Assembly: GCF_900104675.1 (NCBI RefSeq)
Contig: NZ_LT629944.1
Span: 724,216-788,215, forward strand
Direction: 5' to 3'
DNA length: 64,000 nt
Source of the DNA: Angelakisella massiliensis
GTDB lineage: Bacteria; Bacillota; Clostridia; Oscillospirales; Ruminococcaceae
The notes beneath the pieces were generated by a model. That model was not told the origin of the DNA. It saw nothing but the letters and a program-made list of their open reading frames with translations, and searched no databases. Both the position numbers and the translations under genes were made by a program. The first letter of the stretch is position 1, and every line of letters starts with the position of its first letter. This document shows positions 25,337 through 33,031 of the stretch, piece after piece.

Positions 25337-26056
25337 TTGGAAAAAGTTTTCTATGATCTTCACATCCACAGCTGCCTGTCCCCCTGCGGTGACGATCTGA
25401 TGACCCCGCCCAACATCGCCAATATGGCCTGGCTCAAAGGCTTGCAGCTGATCGCTGTGACCGATCACAACAGCTGCCGCAATGCCCGCGCAGTGGCGGA
25501 AGCCGCGAAAGAGCTGCCGCTGACGGTCATTCCCGGGATCGAGCTGACCACAGCGGAGGAAATCCATGTGGTTTGTCTTTTTCCTGGATTTGATGAGGGA
25601 GAAGCGGCGGGGGCCTATGCGGAATCCCTGCTGCCTCCGGTGCCAAACCGGGAGGAGATTTTCGGCAGGCAGGAGATCCGGGACCAAGAGGAAAATTTAC
25701 TGGGAACAATAGACCGGCTGCTGATCAACGCCACCTCCCTGTCGGTGGACGATGTTCCCGCTTTTGCGGCACATTATGGCGGCTTTGCTTTTCCTGCCCA
25801 TATTGATAAAAGCGCCAATAGTATTTTATCTGCCTTTGGCTGCATCCCGGAGCATCTGCCCTTTACCACTGTCGAGGTAGCCCGGCCGGAACATTTCTTT
25901 TCATTGCCCGAAAATAAACACTATCAAAGCCGTTTTCACATTGTTACCGATTCGGATGCCCATCAGCTGGAACTGATTAGCGAAGCGGAGCATTTTCTTT
26001 CATTGCCTGGAACGGATTTTTCTGCTCTCAGGTCTTTTCTTACAGCGGCAAAATAA
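25337..26056 (+). CDS. PHP-domain phosphoesterase
   Basis: A 239-residue PHP (polymerase and histidinol phosphatase) family metal-dependent phosphoesterase. The metal motifs are visible: DLHIHSCLSPC (HxH near residues 8-10), TDHNS (~42), PGIELT (~67), H in FPAHIDKS (~155), and the late TDSDAHQ (~205). TTG at 25337 is chosen because AAAGGAGGG ends seven bases upstream; a GTG at 25313 precedes that site. It is the last gene of the accessory operon. Substrate unknown; related proteins hydrolyse nucleotide or 3',5'-bisphosphate substrates. Confidence 0.85.
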   Translation: MEKVFYDLHIHSCLSPCGDDLMTPPNIANMAWLKGLQLIAVTDHNSCRNARAVAEAAKELPLTVIPGIELTTAEEIHVVCLFPGFDEGEAAGAYAESLLPPVPNREEIFGRQEIRDQEENLLGTIDRLLINATSLSVDDVPAFAAHYGGFAFPAHIDKSANSILSAFGCIPEHLPFTTVEVARPEHFFSLPENKHYQSRFHIVTDSDAHQLELISEAEHFLSLPGTDFSALRSFLTAAK

Positions 26057-26440
26057 AAGAAATGTATATTTTCCTCTTGCAGGGCAGCTGCCAATAGAGT
26101 AAAATATCATTTAAGCCGTCTTGTTTGCTGGCGGAAATTGCTCACAAGATGGATTTTTCATTTTGGTAAAAGCAGGATTTTCCTGTTTTTATATCTGCGG
26201 ATCAAGGGTTTTTCCCTCCGCCCCGGGCGCCTTCCCCGTGTGAAAATAGAAGGGACTGCGGATCAGGCGTTTTGCCCCGCCTCGGGTTCCCTCCCCGAGT
26301 AAAAGTAGAGGGAAACAAAAAGCGGCAGGCTGTGCCGCTCATACTTGCGGATATGGCGGAATTGGCAGACGCGCTGGTTTTAGGTGCTGTCACCTCAGTG
26401 AACGGTTTTTTTAATAGTTATTTCTAATGGGGAGGTAATC
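26057..26440. repeat. gene-free stretch with tandem degenerate repeats
   Basis: No gene seen. Two adjacent ~60-base degenerate copies begin with GGATCA at about 26201 and 26261. Each ends in a short CTCCCCGTG/AGAGGG-type stem, and a third copy precedes the intact tRNA near 26685. Confidence 0.5.
26347..26384 (+). pseudogene. 5' half of tRNA-Leu, truncated in the anticodon loop
   Basis: 38 bases identical to the first 38 of the tRNA-Leu at 26749, ending just after the TAG anticodon. The homology continues upstream for about 60 bases of flank in both copies. The 3' half is absent. Confidence 0.75.
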
Positions 26441-26447
26441 TTAACTA

Positions 26448-26633
26448 ATGGGAAAGAATAAATTACCAACACTTCCTGGAAATGATCCCATCAAAACGGA
26501 AACTTGGGCAGGAAAACATACCGCACGTGTTACTAAAACTTTTGAGCAACCAGATGGCTCCACAATTAGGGCAACCAGAAAAATTAATAAAGACGGAAGT
26601 ATATCGGATAAAGTTGAACACAGGCATAAGTAA
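26448..26633 (+). CDS. small basic hypothetical protein
   Basis: A 61-residue Lys/Thr/Arg-rich protein with GGGGAGG eleven bases before its ATG. The second half (~30-61) looks like two short beta strands with a D-G-S turn in each (PDGSTIRAT, KDGSISDK). No family recognised. It is enclosed between the tRNA-Leu half and the intact tRNA-Leu, so it is probably cargo of a small insertion there. Low GC compared with the preceding operon. Confidence 0.5.
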   Translation: MGKNKLPTLPGNDPIKTETWAGKHTARVTKTFEQPDGSTIRATRKINKDGSISDKVEHRHK

Positions 26634-26748
26634 CAGCACTTTTATATTTTATAGTTGTAGGTCAAGTGCAATGCTCCGTCGCGGTCTCCTCGCCGTGTAA
26701 AAACAGAGGACAACAAAATAACGGCAGGAACCCCTGCCGCCCACATTT

Positions 26749-26832
26749 GCGGATATGGCGGAATTGGCAGACGCGCTGGTTTTAGGGTCCAGTGTCCACG
26801 ACGTGCAGGTTCAAGTCCTGTTATCCGCACCA
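26749..26832 (+). tRNA. tRNA-Leu (anticodon TAG)
   Basis: 84 bases including CCA. The 7-bp acceptor stem GCGGATA pairs with TATCCGC, then A and CCA are encoded. The D-arm, a long variable arm and the GTTCAAGTC T-loop are visible, and TTTAGGG in the anticodon loop gives TAG. Long variable arm and sequence match bacterial tRNA-Leu. A terminator hairpin follows at 26842-26883. Confidence 0.95.
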
Positions 26833-26940
26833 AACCAATATAATCCGAACTTGTTTCCGATAGGAGATGGGTTCGGATTATTTGTTTTCTTTGACCGTTA
26901 CGAAAGCACCTATTTCCGCAACGGAGTGGAGCGTAAACCG
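26829..26940. repeat. left direct repeat flanking the recombinase island
   Basis: Begins with the last four bases of the tRNA (ACCA). The first 55 bases (to 26883), including a terminator stem AATCCGAAC/GTTCGGATT, are identical to 30414-30468. The next ~55 bases are similar, with changes mostly at every third base. Confidence 0.8.
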
Positions 26941-26992
26941 ACCTCCAAGCCAAGAGAACCACGGAAAAAGAAGAAATCCATATAAACGCAAA

Positions 26993-27036
26993 AAAGGCGG
27001 GGTGCCACCATTTTCGGATGACACCCCGCTTTTTCT
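26993..27036 (-). terminator. terminator downstream of the recombinase operon
   Basis: GCGGGGTG (26997-27004) pairs with CACCCCGC (27022-27029), flanked by A-run and T-run, so it can work on either strand. Confidence 0.75.
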
Positions 27037-27042
27037 ATGCCC

Positions 27043-27216
27043 TTATTCTGGTTTTGCCTCTTGCTTCTCCATTTCTCTCTGCTTCTTCCATTCAGAAAAC
27101 TCCCGCTGCCCTTCCTCGCTCCCATAGAAGGCCAGAATGTCCGGCAGGATGCAGCGGGCGATTGCTTCAATCTGGTGCTGAGGAATATCGGTGTTGTTGA
27201 TCAGCTTTTTTCTTCT
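27043..27216 (-). pseudogene. remnant of the small recombinase-associated gene
   Basis: This frame encodes 57 residues closely similar to the intact 64-residue protein at 31927-32121 (LINN, then IPQHQIEAIARCILPDILAFY). It lacks a start codon: the segment that should read ATGGGC is missing at its junction with the recombinase stop, and an in-frame TGA lies just upstream. Confidence 0.65.
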
Positions 27217-28381
27217 AGTCCTCGATTTTCTTCAGCACTTCCGCGACGGTCTGCATAAGCAAGTCAGCGTCAATGATGTGTGGGGAATGGCACTTGGGGT
27301 TTTTGGCTTTCCCCTTGTGGTACTCGCTGCAATAGGCAACGTGCCGCTTGCCGCCGTTTCTGTAATCTATGCGGATGTGCATTTTTGCGCCGCAATCTTT
27401 ACAGAAAAGCAAGCCCGACAAAGGGTGGATTTCCCCGTCCCCGTTGGGGCGTCTGACGGGCGCGTTTTCCAAAATCCGCTGTGCGGTTTCAAAGTCGGCG
27501 CGGTCAATAATCGGCTCATGCACATTTTCGGTTATCTGCCATTGGCTCCGGTCTACATAGTGGTTCCGCTTGTCCCGGAAATGCTTTGTAGTCTTGAAGT
27601 TGACTACATCGCCGCAATACTCCTGCCGCGTGAGGATATGGGTCAAGGTGACTTTGTTCCACTTGTAGCGGTTATCCTCATTGAGCGCCTTGTTTTTACA
27701 CGTTCCCCGTCCCCGGTCTTTCATGTAGAAAGTAGGGGTAGGGATTTGCTCCTGCGTCAGATATACGGCGATTTGGTTGCGGTTCTTCCCGCCGATAAAC
27801 AGACGGAAAATAAGGCGCACAACCTCGGCGGCTTCCTCGTCGATTATCCAAAAATCCTTGTTGTCCGGGTCTTTCATATAGCCGTAGGGGGCTTCGGTGG
27901 CAATCGGCTTTCCGCTCATGCCCTTCGTTTTAATGCCGGTCTTTACTTTCTTGCTGATGTCCTTTGCGTACCACTCCGACATGATGTTGATAAAGGGCGC
28001 AAACTCCAATGTGTCGGGCTTCTCGCTGTCTATCCCGTTGTTGACCGCGATAAAGCGCACATTGTTCCGTCTGAATATCTCCATAGCGTTGCCAACTTGG
28101 AGATAGTCGCGCCCCCAGCGCGTCAGGTCTTTCATAATGCAGACACCGATTTTTCCGTTTTCTACATCGTCCATCATGCGGGAATAGGCAGAACGGTCAA
28201 AAAATCTGCCGCTTTCGTCATCGTCAATGTAGTGCCGGATATTGGTTAAGTGCTGTCCTCTGGCATAGTTCTCCAAAAAGATTTTTTGGTTCTGTATGCT
28301 GTTGCTCTCACCGCCGTCCCTGTCCTCGTCGCCCACGGAAAGGCGGGAGTAAAGGGCGGTAATTTTGCTATAATCAGTCAT
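27215..28381 (-). CDS. large serine recombinase
   Basis: A 388-residue site-specific recombinase. The resolvase domain begins ALYSRLSVGDEDRDGG; the Ser of YSRLS is the expected nucleophile. The Recombinase domain (GKPIATEAPYGY) and a zinc ribbon (LFCKDCGAKM...YCSEYH) follow. Relatives of the TnpX/CTn type usually exceed 500 residues, with a coiled coil after the zinc ribbon; here the frame stops soon after it, so the C-terminus is probably shortened. The ATG at 28381 has AGGAGG eight bases upstream; upstream in-frame codons run into the truncated VirD4 gene. It may have lost directionality control or activity. Confidence 0.88.
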   Translation of the reverse strand: MTDYSKITALYSRLSVGDEDRDGGESNSIQNQKIFLENYARGQHLTNIRHYIDDDESGRFFDRSAYSRMMDDVENGKIGVCIMKDLTRWGRDYLQVGNAMEIFRRNNVRFIAVNNGIDSEKPDTLEFAPFINIMSEWYAKDISKKVKTGIKTKGMSGKPIATEAPYGYMKDPDNKDFWIIDEEAAEVVRLIFRLFIGGKNRNQIAVYLTQEQIPTPTFYMKDRGRGTCKNKALNEDNRYKWNKVTLTHILTRQEYCGDVVNFKTTKHFRDKRNHYVDRSQWQITENVHEPIIDRADFETAQRILENAPVRRPNGDGEIHPLSGLLFCKDCGAKMHIRIDYRNGGKRHVAYCSEYHKGKAKNPKCHSPHIIDADLLMQTVAEVLKKIED

Positions 28382-28428
28382 GTGCATAACCTCCTGTGCG
28401 TCCATGTAGGTGTCCTTTACACTTAAAA

Positions 28429-28734
28429 TTATGCACTCCATCGGGCGCTCCCGTACTCCATGCCCTTGCGATATTTCTTCGCGTTCTTGCCCTTGGAGTA
28501 GACCACCAGCCGGATCAGCACCGCGCCGGCGGCGCCCACGCACAGATCCACCAGATGGAAGCTGGGTGCCAGACTGGCAAAGGCCGCCGAAAAGCCCTGC
28601 CCGATGTGGAGCAGCTTCTCCGAGGCGTCCGCCCCAGGCGCCAGCCGCACCCCCTGGCAGAGCTTGTCAAAGAGATACACGAAGATGAGATACGGGAGGT
28701 TGAGCAGCACCAGCTTTTTCACCTTGTCGCTCAT
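28429..28734 (-). pseudogene. N-terminal fragment of a VirD4/TraG coupling protein
   Basis: 101 residues with two or more membrane segments, ending in KGKNAKKYRKGMEYGSARW, which is the conserved region just before the ATPase domain of type IV coupling proteins of Gram-positive conjugative elements. The frame then hits a stop after two foreign codons: the remaining ~500 residues are gone, with a junction near 28440 where the recombinase cassette begins. Its start overlaps the PcfB stop by four bases (ATGA), the usual arrangement. Confidence 0.8.
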
Positions 28735-29213
28735 CGCGCCACCTCCCGGTCCTTGGCCTTGACCTTCTCCCGTTCCCGGTGCTTGGTCTTGGTCTGTTCC
28801 TGGGCCTGGGCCAGCCGCTCCCGGATGGTGGGGCGCTTCTCCCGGTCCAGGGTCATGGCGGTGAACTCCTTGAAAGCCGGTTGGAGCTGGTCCTTGTCCT
28901 TGTCCTTGAAAAACACATAGTAGTGCGGGGGGTCTGTATGGGGGTCCTTTTTCAGGGCATAGTCGATGTCGTACTTCTTCGCCACCGCCGAAAACGCCTT
29001 GATGTTCTGCTCCGTGATCTCAATGTTGGTCAGGGAAGCCCCATGCTGTTTGAGCTGGTGAAGGGTCTGTTTTCCCTGGCGGAGGGTGCGCTGGGAGGGC
29101 TTTTTCTGCATCTCCTCCAGCACCTTCTTCAGGGCCTTTTGGAGCAGGTCCGCGGTCATCTTGCCCGCCTCCACCGAAAGGGAGACCGCGCCCTGGGTGA
29201 TTTCTTCCTGCAT
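28731..29213 (-). CDS. PcfB family conjugation protein (DUF3801)
   Basis: A 160-residue protein of the PcfB/DUF3801 family found next to the coupling-protein gene in conjugative transposons. Features: a helix with LLQKALKKVLEEM, the central GASLTNIEITEQNIKAF segment, the YYVFFKDKD strand and a highly charged C-terminus (alternating Arg/Glu/Lys). It helps recruit the relaxosome to the coupling protein in pCF10. ATG at 29213 is chosen because AAGGAGG lies eight bases upstream; a GTG two codons earlier is too close to it. With the coupling protein truncated it is probably non-functional here. Confidence 0.82.
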   Translation of the reverse strand: MQEEITQGAVSLSVEAGKMTADLLQKALKKVLEEMQKKPSQRTLRQGKQTLHQLKQHGASLTNIEITEQNIKAFSAVAKKYDIDYALKKDPHTDPPHYYVFFKDKDKDQLQPAFKEFTAMTLDREKRPTIRERLAQAQEQTKTKHREREKVKAKDREVAR

Positions 29214-29218
29214 AGGCA

Positions 29219-30112
29219 CTACCTCCTTTCTCCGCCGCCGTACAGGTCATGGCTCACCAGGGAAGTGTAGTAGCTGCCGATGGTGGCCGGGGCGTTATAC
29301 AGGGCGGCAAGCAGGTATTTCTTGATATTGCGGACATAGGTGGTGTTCTCCCGCATCCGGTCCAGCACATACTCGATGTGGGAGCTGTCCAGCTTCAGGA
29401 ACCGGGACTTGACCACCTCCGCCGGGTAGTCGTCCCCGGCAATGCGGATGGTCTCCCGGCGGGAGCATACCGTGTCCACCATGAGCTCCACCAGCTCGTC
29501 CAGGCGGTCCCGGTCAAGGTGGTGGTTCTGGATGAGGCAGTCATACTCGATGTTCTCCAAAATCAATTCCCGATAGCTCTCCCGCTCCCGCATCCGGTCC
29601 CGTCCTTTCCGGTCCGAGCCCCTGGGGGTTTGGGGGATTGATAGGACAGGATTTGATCCTTCCGTACTTGATAGATCTTTTTTTGATTTTTCTTTACTTG
29701 ATCTATTAGTATTTAATTGTGCGGGGTTTCCCTGTTCAGGTTCTTCCAAGACAGGGTAAGCCTGTTCAGGATTATCCAAGACTGGATTTTCCCGTTCAGG
29801 TTTTTCCGGTTCAGGTGGGCGGGGCTGCTCCAGGATGGTGTACTCGATGGCGCCGAGCTGGCCGTTGGGGTTGCGGACCCGCTGGCGGATCACATACCCG
29901 TGTTCCTCCAGCTCCCGCACCCCGGCGCAGATACTGTCAACGCCATCCTTGCAGATCCGGGCCAGCCCCTTGGTGGTATAGTCCCACTCCTCCGGCAGGG
30001 AGAGCATGAGGGAGAGAAGGCCCTTCGCTTTCAGCGAGAGCGACTTGTCCCGCAGGTGGTGGTTGGACATCACCGTGTAATCGCGGGTTTTCTCAATGCG
30101 GAATACCGCCAT
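29219..30112 (-). CDS. HTH (DUF6017-type) replication/transfer protein
   Basis: A 297-residue protein starting MAVFRIEKTRDYTVMSNHHLRDKS-like, typical of the helix-turn-helix proteins heading conjugative-element operons. A winged helix occupies ~20-90. A Pro/Glu-rich linker follows (~95-170, repeated EQ/NP motifs), then the DUF6017-like C-terminal domain (~175-290) with LDELVELMVDTVCS and NTTYVRNIKKYLLAALYN. Likely a replication or operon regulator. A near-perfect AAGGAGGT site supports the start at 30112. It overlaps the next gene's upstream start region and is the first gene of this truncated operon. Confidence 0.82.
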   Translation of the reverse strand: MAVFRIEKTRDYTVMSNHHLRDKSLSLKAKGLLSLMLSLPEEWDYTTKGLARICKDGVDSICAGVRELEEHGYVIRQRVRNPNGQLGAIEYTILEQPRPPEPEKPERENPVLDNPEQAYPVLEEPEQGNPAQLNTNRSSKEKSKKDLSSTEGSNPVLSIPQTPRGSDRKGRDRMRERESYRELILENIEYDCLIQNHHLDRDRLDELVELMVDTVCSRRETIRIAGDDYPAEVVKSRFLKLDSSHIEYVLDRMRENTTYVRNIKKYLLAALYNAPATIGSYYTSLVSHDLYGGGERR

Positions 30113-30661
30113 GTTGGATACCTCCTTCCGTTGGTTTTGAAAAGTGTTCGTTTCGGTAGTTTTGTGCCCCTGTATTACCGCCCGGCCTCCCATGAGGGAA
30201 AAGATATGGGCGGCTTCGTTTGCGCCGCCCACAAGCGAAAAAACAGGGGATTTCCCACCCTAAAACGCGCACTTGATTTGGGGATAGAAAAAGGGCGGCT
30301 GTCATCAAAACAGCCGCCCGATAGGGGGTCTAATACAAGTTATTTGCTATCTGGCAAGCCCGGAAACCATTGATATTACGGGATTTTTTGAAAAGTTCTG
30401 TATCGCCATTCGTACCAAACCAATATAATCCGAACTTGTTTCCGATAGGAGATGGGTTCGGATTATTTATTTTCTTTGACCGTTATGAAACCGCCTATTT
30501 TCGTAACGGGGTGAAGCGCAAAAAATTTAGAGAGCGCTGATTATAACTAGAAAAATAACAAAGATAATATTTTGACAAAATCTTTCATTTTTCCTTGATT
30601 GCATGGCAGCTAACGGGTATAATGTAGATATATTTTGATTTTAGAAAAGGAGTTCAGGGCA
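30113..30661. other. operon leader, island edge and promoter region
   Basis: No gene. It holds the leader of the HTH operon, a hairpin at 30293-30319 (GGGCGGCTG/CAGCCGCCC), the right direct repeat at 30414 and the AT-rich region in front of the DUF4062 gene (a TAGATATATT-like -10 lies near 30625). Confidence 0.6.
30414..30525. repeat. right direct repeat flanking the recombinase island
   Basis: 30414-30468 is identical to 26829-26883. The following ~55 bases match with third-position changes: both could encode FDRYE-x2-YFRNGV, so the repeat was once coding or derives from a coding end. Confidence 0.8.
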
Positions 30662-31765
30662 ATGGCTACAATAAATTCCAGCAAAGCTACAACACCGCCT
30701 CCTGCATATAGAATTTTCATTAGTTCAACGTACGTTGATATGATTCCGTATAGAGATGCATTGCAAACCGCCATAACCAACTGTGATGCGGTTGCATATG
30801 GAATGGAGCGGTTTGTCCCGGCTCCAATTAGACCTCTGGATAGGTGCTATGAGGAAATTGCTGGGTCACAGATTTATATACTTTTAATCGGACATCGCTA
30901 TGGTGAAATAGATAAGGACACTGGCAAATCATATACTGAACTGGAGTATGACAAAGCAAAAGAAATCGGACTGCCTATTTTAGCTTTTCTTTTGGATACT
31001 GAGAAGGTTGGCGCTCCCGAAAAATTCAGAGAATCTGACGCTCAGTACGCAGCTTTGGTAAGGTTTAGGAGTGAGCTTAAAAACAGCAAAGAAATCACGG
31101 TAGGCGAATTTACATCCGAGAAAGATTTGCAGGAAAAGGCTACGAGGGCAATAAAAGAAACTATTGGTAGAATGCAAGCTGTTGTTGACACAGCAGAAGA
31201 TCCAAGCCTCGGTGCAAAATTATATTCAAAGTTCATCAAGCGGCCTGAAAGATATAAGGGTCAAGAAGCAATACTCCGTGTCCGTATGGATGGTAGATAT
31301 GGTGATGCTCGTTTGCGCGAAGAATTGTACCAAGCATTTGATATGCCAATAGGGGACGCATTGTACTTAAACGACTTGTTTGTCATGGGTTCTGCAATCG
31401 ACGTTGAGCAAAATGGCTGGTTGATTGATGCATGGGCGGACGGCGAAGCAGCGGATTGGCTAGATGATAATGACGTTACCACGGGGACAACATTTGAGGC
31501 TAAATTTCGTTTCGCTCATGAGATTGTTAAAGGAGGAGGTCGGATTTTGGGAGGCCCTCCGCAGGATGTCTACCAAGCGAAGCTTGTCATGCTAAAAGGA
31601 ATCAAAGTAATTGAGAAAGAACCTAAAAAGCCGACTAGTAGCAAAAGAGGCTCTGATAATAAGACGGTTTCGTTCTCTAGAGAAGATTCCGATGGCATAC
31701 CGGCAGGGATGATGGAATCTCTGCAGAGCCTCATTGCACAGTTAGAAGAGCAAAAGCAACAATAA
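30662..31765 (+). CDS. DUF4062-domain protein (possible immune sensor/effector)
   Basis: A 367-residue protein. Residues ~18-130 are a DUF4062 domain (FISSTYVDMIPYRDAL, then LIGHRYGEID and SYTELEYDKA), a TIR/SLOG-like Rossmann relative that is often the N-terminal domain of STAND-type bacterial immune NTPases. Residues ~180-320 form a second, unassigned domain, and the tail is Ser/Lys-rich. No NTPase domain is present. GGAG precedes the ATG at 30662 by ten bases. AT-rich and next to the island edge, it looks acquired. A defence role is inference from domain context only. Confidence 0.7.
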   Translation: MATINSSKATTPPPAYRIFISSTYVDMIPYRDALQTAITNCDAVAYGMERFVPAPIRPLDRCYEEIAGSQIYILLIGHRYGEIDKDTGKSYTELEYDKAKEIGLPILAFLLDTEKVGAPEKFRESDAQYAALVRFRSELKNSKEITVGEFTSEKDLQEKATRAIKETIGRMQAVVDTAEDPSLGAKLYSKFIKRPERYKGQEAILRVRMDGRYGDARLREELYQAFDMPIGDALYLNDLFVMGSAIDVEQNGWLIDAWADGEAADWLDDNDVTTGTTFEAKFRFAHEIVKGGGRILGGPPQDVYQAKLVMLKGIKVIEKEPKKPTSSKRGSDNKTVSFSREDSDGIPAGMMESLQSLIAQLEEQKQQ

Positions 31766-31870
31766 TCATTAAAAAGTGAATTTCACTCATATAGTTATGA
31801 GTGATTAGGCTAAAAATTATACTTTGGGAGCATTTGTATCTGGCGCTTACGACACTTGGAATATGAATAA

Positions 31871-31914
31871 AATAGCAGGGGCGATGACCGCTATGGTGGT
31901 TTGCCCCTGCTATT
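31871..31914. terminator. bidirectional terminator
   Basis: AATAGCAGGGGC (31871-31882) pairs perfectly with GCCCCTGCTATT (31903-31914). It lies between convergent genes ending at 31765 and 31927. Confidence 0.7.
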
Positions 31915-31926
31915 TAACTATTATGC

Positions 31927-32121
31927 TTATGCTGTTTTTGAATCTGGCTTATCCTGCAAGTTGGTTTCTTTTTGATGTTGCTCCTGCCATTCTGCAAATT
32001 CCCTCTGCCCTTCCTCACTTTCATAGAAAGCCAAAATGTCCGGCAGGATACAGCGGGCAATGGCCTCGATCTGATGTTGTGGTATGGTGGTGTTATTGAT
32101 TAGATTTTTCCTTCGGCCCAA
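31927..32121 (-). CDS. small recombinase-associated protein
   Basis: A 64-residue protein starting at TTG with GGAGGG six bases upstream. It is helical, with a conserved core IPQHQIEAIARCILPDILAFY and a Gln/Glu-rich tail. A start-less relative follows the serine recombinase at 27043-27216, so the gene is part of that mobile-element family and this copy marks a second, otherwise lost element end. Function unknown. An overlapping 53-codon frame upstream (32095-32250, minus) has a ribosome-like site but no recognisable product. Confidence 0.6.
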   Translation of the reverse strand: MGRRKNLINNTTIPQHQIEAIARCILPDILAFYESEEGQREFAEWQEQHQKETNLQDKPDSKTA

Positions 32122-32630
32122 AGACTCCCTCCATCCGGTCTGTCAGCTTCAAGTTACTGGTCACATTGCTTCTGTCAATCCGTCGGAGGCTTTGCGCCTT
32201 CCACCATACTCCTTCAAATTCCGTTACAAAATCCCACATCCCCTTCCTTTCCATTCAGGATGAACTAAAAGAGAGCAAGCATAGGGAGTGTGGCCACACT
32301 CCCGTAAAATCTCCGTTTTCGGCCTACTGCCGGAGTGGAGATTTTTTCTTGTTGGGAGTGTCCCAAACCCTCTCTTGATTGCTTCGCTAATAATACGCTC
32401 AAACTAGACGTTTCTACCCGCTATTTACAAAAAATCGTTGAGCGATTTCAAGTTGCGCGGTATGATAAAGATGCTATGAAACAGAAAGAAGTGGTGTCGA
32501 ATGACAAAACTCAACGAAGTGCGGCTCCATGCAAAGCCAGTGGATTGCGACGTTTGCATGGAGTAAAAATCGTCGCATAATCAATATGCTGGCTTTGCTG
32601 CTTGACGATCATCTCAAGGAGGAAGCCTGC
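32122..32630. other. remnant region between elements
   Basis: No gene supported. It contains a GGGAGTGTGGCCACACTCCC palindrome (32284-32303) and a hairpin at about 32309-32347 (AAATCTCC/GGAGATTT) followed by T-rich sequence. It is probably decayed mobile-element DNA. Confidence 0.5.
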
Positions 32631-32894
32631 ATGAAATACATCAATGCAAAAAATCTTCTTCCCGATGCGCTGGTCAAGGAATTGCAAAGCTATATTCAAG
32701 GGGGCTATCTTTACATTCCCGCTGATCAAGCGCAGCAAAAACGATGGGGAGAATCTTCGGGCTACCGACAGGAATTGCAGCAACGAAACCGCCAAATCGT
32801 AGAGGCGTTTCAGAACGGAACCTCTATGGAGGTGTTAGCGGAGAAATACTTCCTGTCCGTATCGGCCATTCGTAAAATCATTTATCAGAAATGA
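32631..32894 (+). CDS. CD3324-family / Mor-type transcriptional regulator
   Basis: An 87-residue protein of the Mor transcription activator-like group (CD3324 family). It shows the opening MKYINAKNLLPDALVKELQ, GGYLYIP, a W-G-x-x-S segment and the C-terminal helix-turn-helix LAEKYFLSVSAIRKII. Such small proteins are common in Clostridia near mobile DNA and stress genes. The AAGGAGG site lies eight to nine bases before the ATG. Target unknown. Confidence 0.8.
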   Translation: MKYINAKNLLPDALVKELQSYIQGGYLYIPADQAQQKRWGESSGYRQELQQRNRQIVEAFQNGTSMEVLAEKYFLSVSAIRKIIYQK

Positions 32895-33031
32895 ACCGGC
32901 AGGGGTTGCAGAAATGCAACTCCTGTTTTTTGTTTGATACAGATTGATTCGGTATTGTCTGGTGGATGGAAAAGTGTTCGTATCGGCAGTACGATAAAAA
33001 TAACAAATACATCACAAGAGAGGAAAAGACC

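Larger units (their letters stand above)
26833..30413. mobile_element. 3.6-kb island at the tRNA-Leu 3' end
   Basis: Bounded by the direct repeats at 26829 and 30414, with the left repeat starting in the tRNA CCA. It carries a serine recombinase and fragments of a conjugative module (VirD4 N-terminus, PcfB, HTH replication-type protein), all on the minus strand. It cannot transfer by itself. The boundaries are inferred from the repeats; whether the recombinase moved it is not shown. Confidence 0.65.

Noticed and set aside
26755..26985. 76-codon plus-strand frame starting inside tRNA-Leu
   Set aside because: The first third is tRNA sequence. Only the FDRYE-x2-YFRNGV part shows a coding-like pattern, which is reported as a repeat instead.
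28381..28543. Longer N-terminus for the serine recombinase
   Set aside because: The additional codons are antisense to the VirD4 fragment, and the ATG at 28381 has a well-placed AGGAGG.
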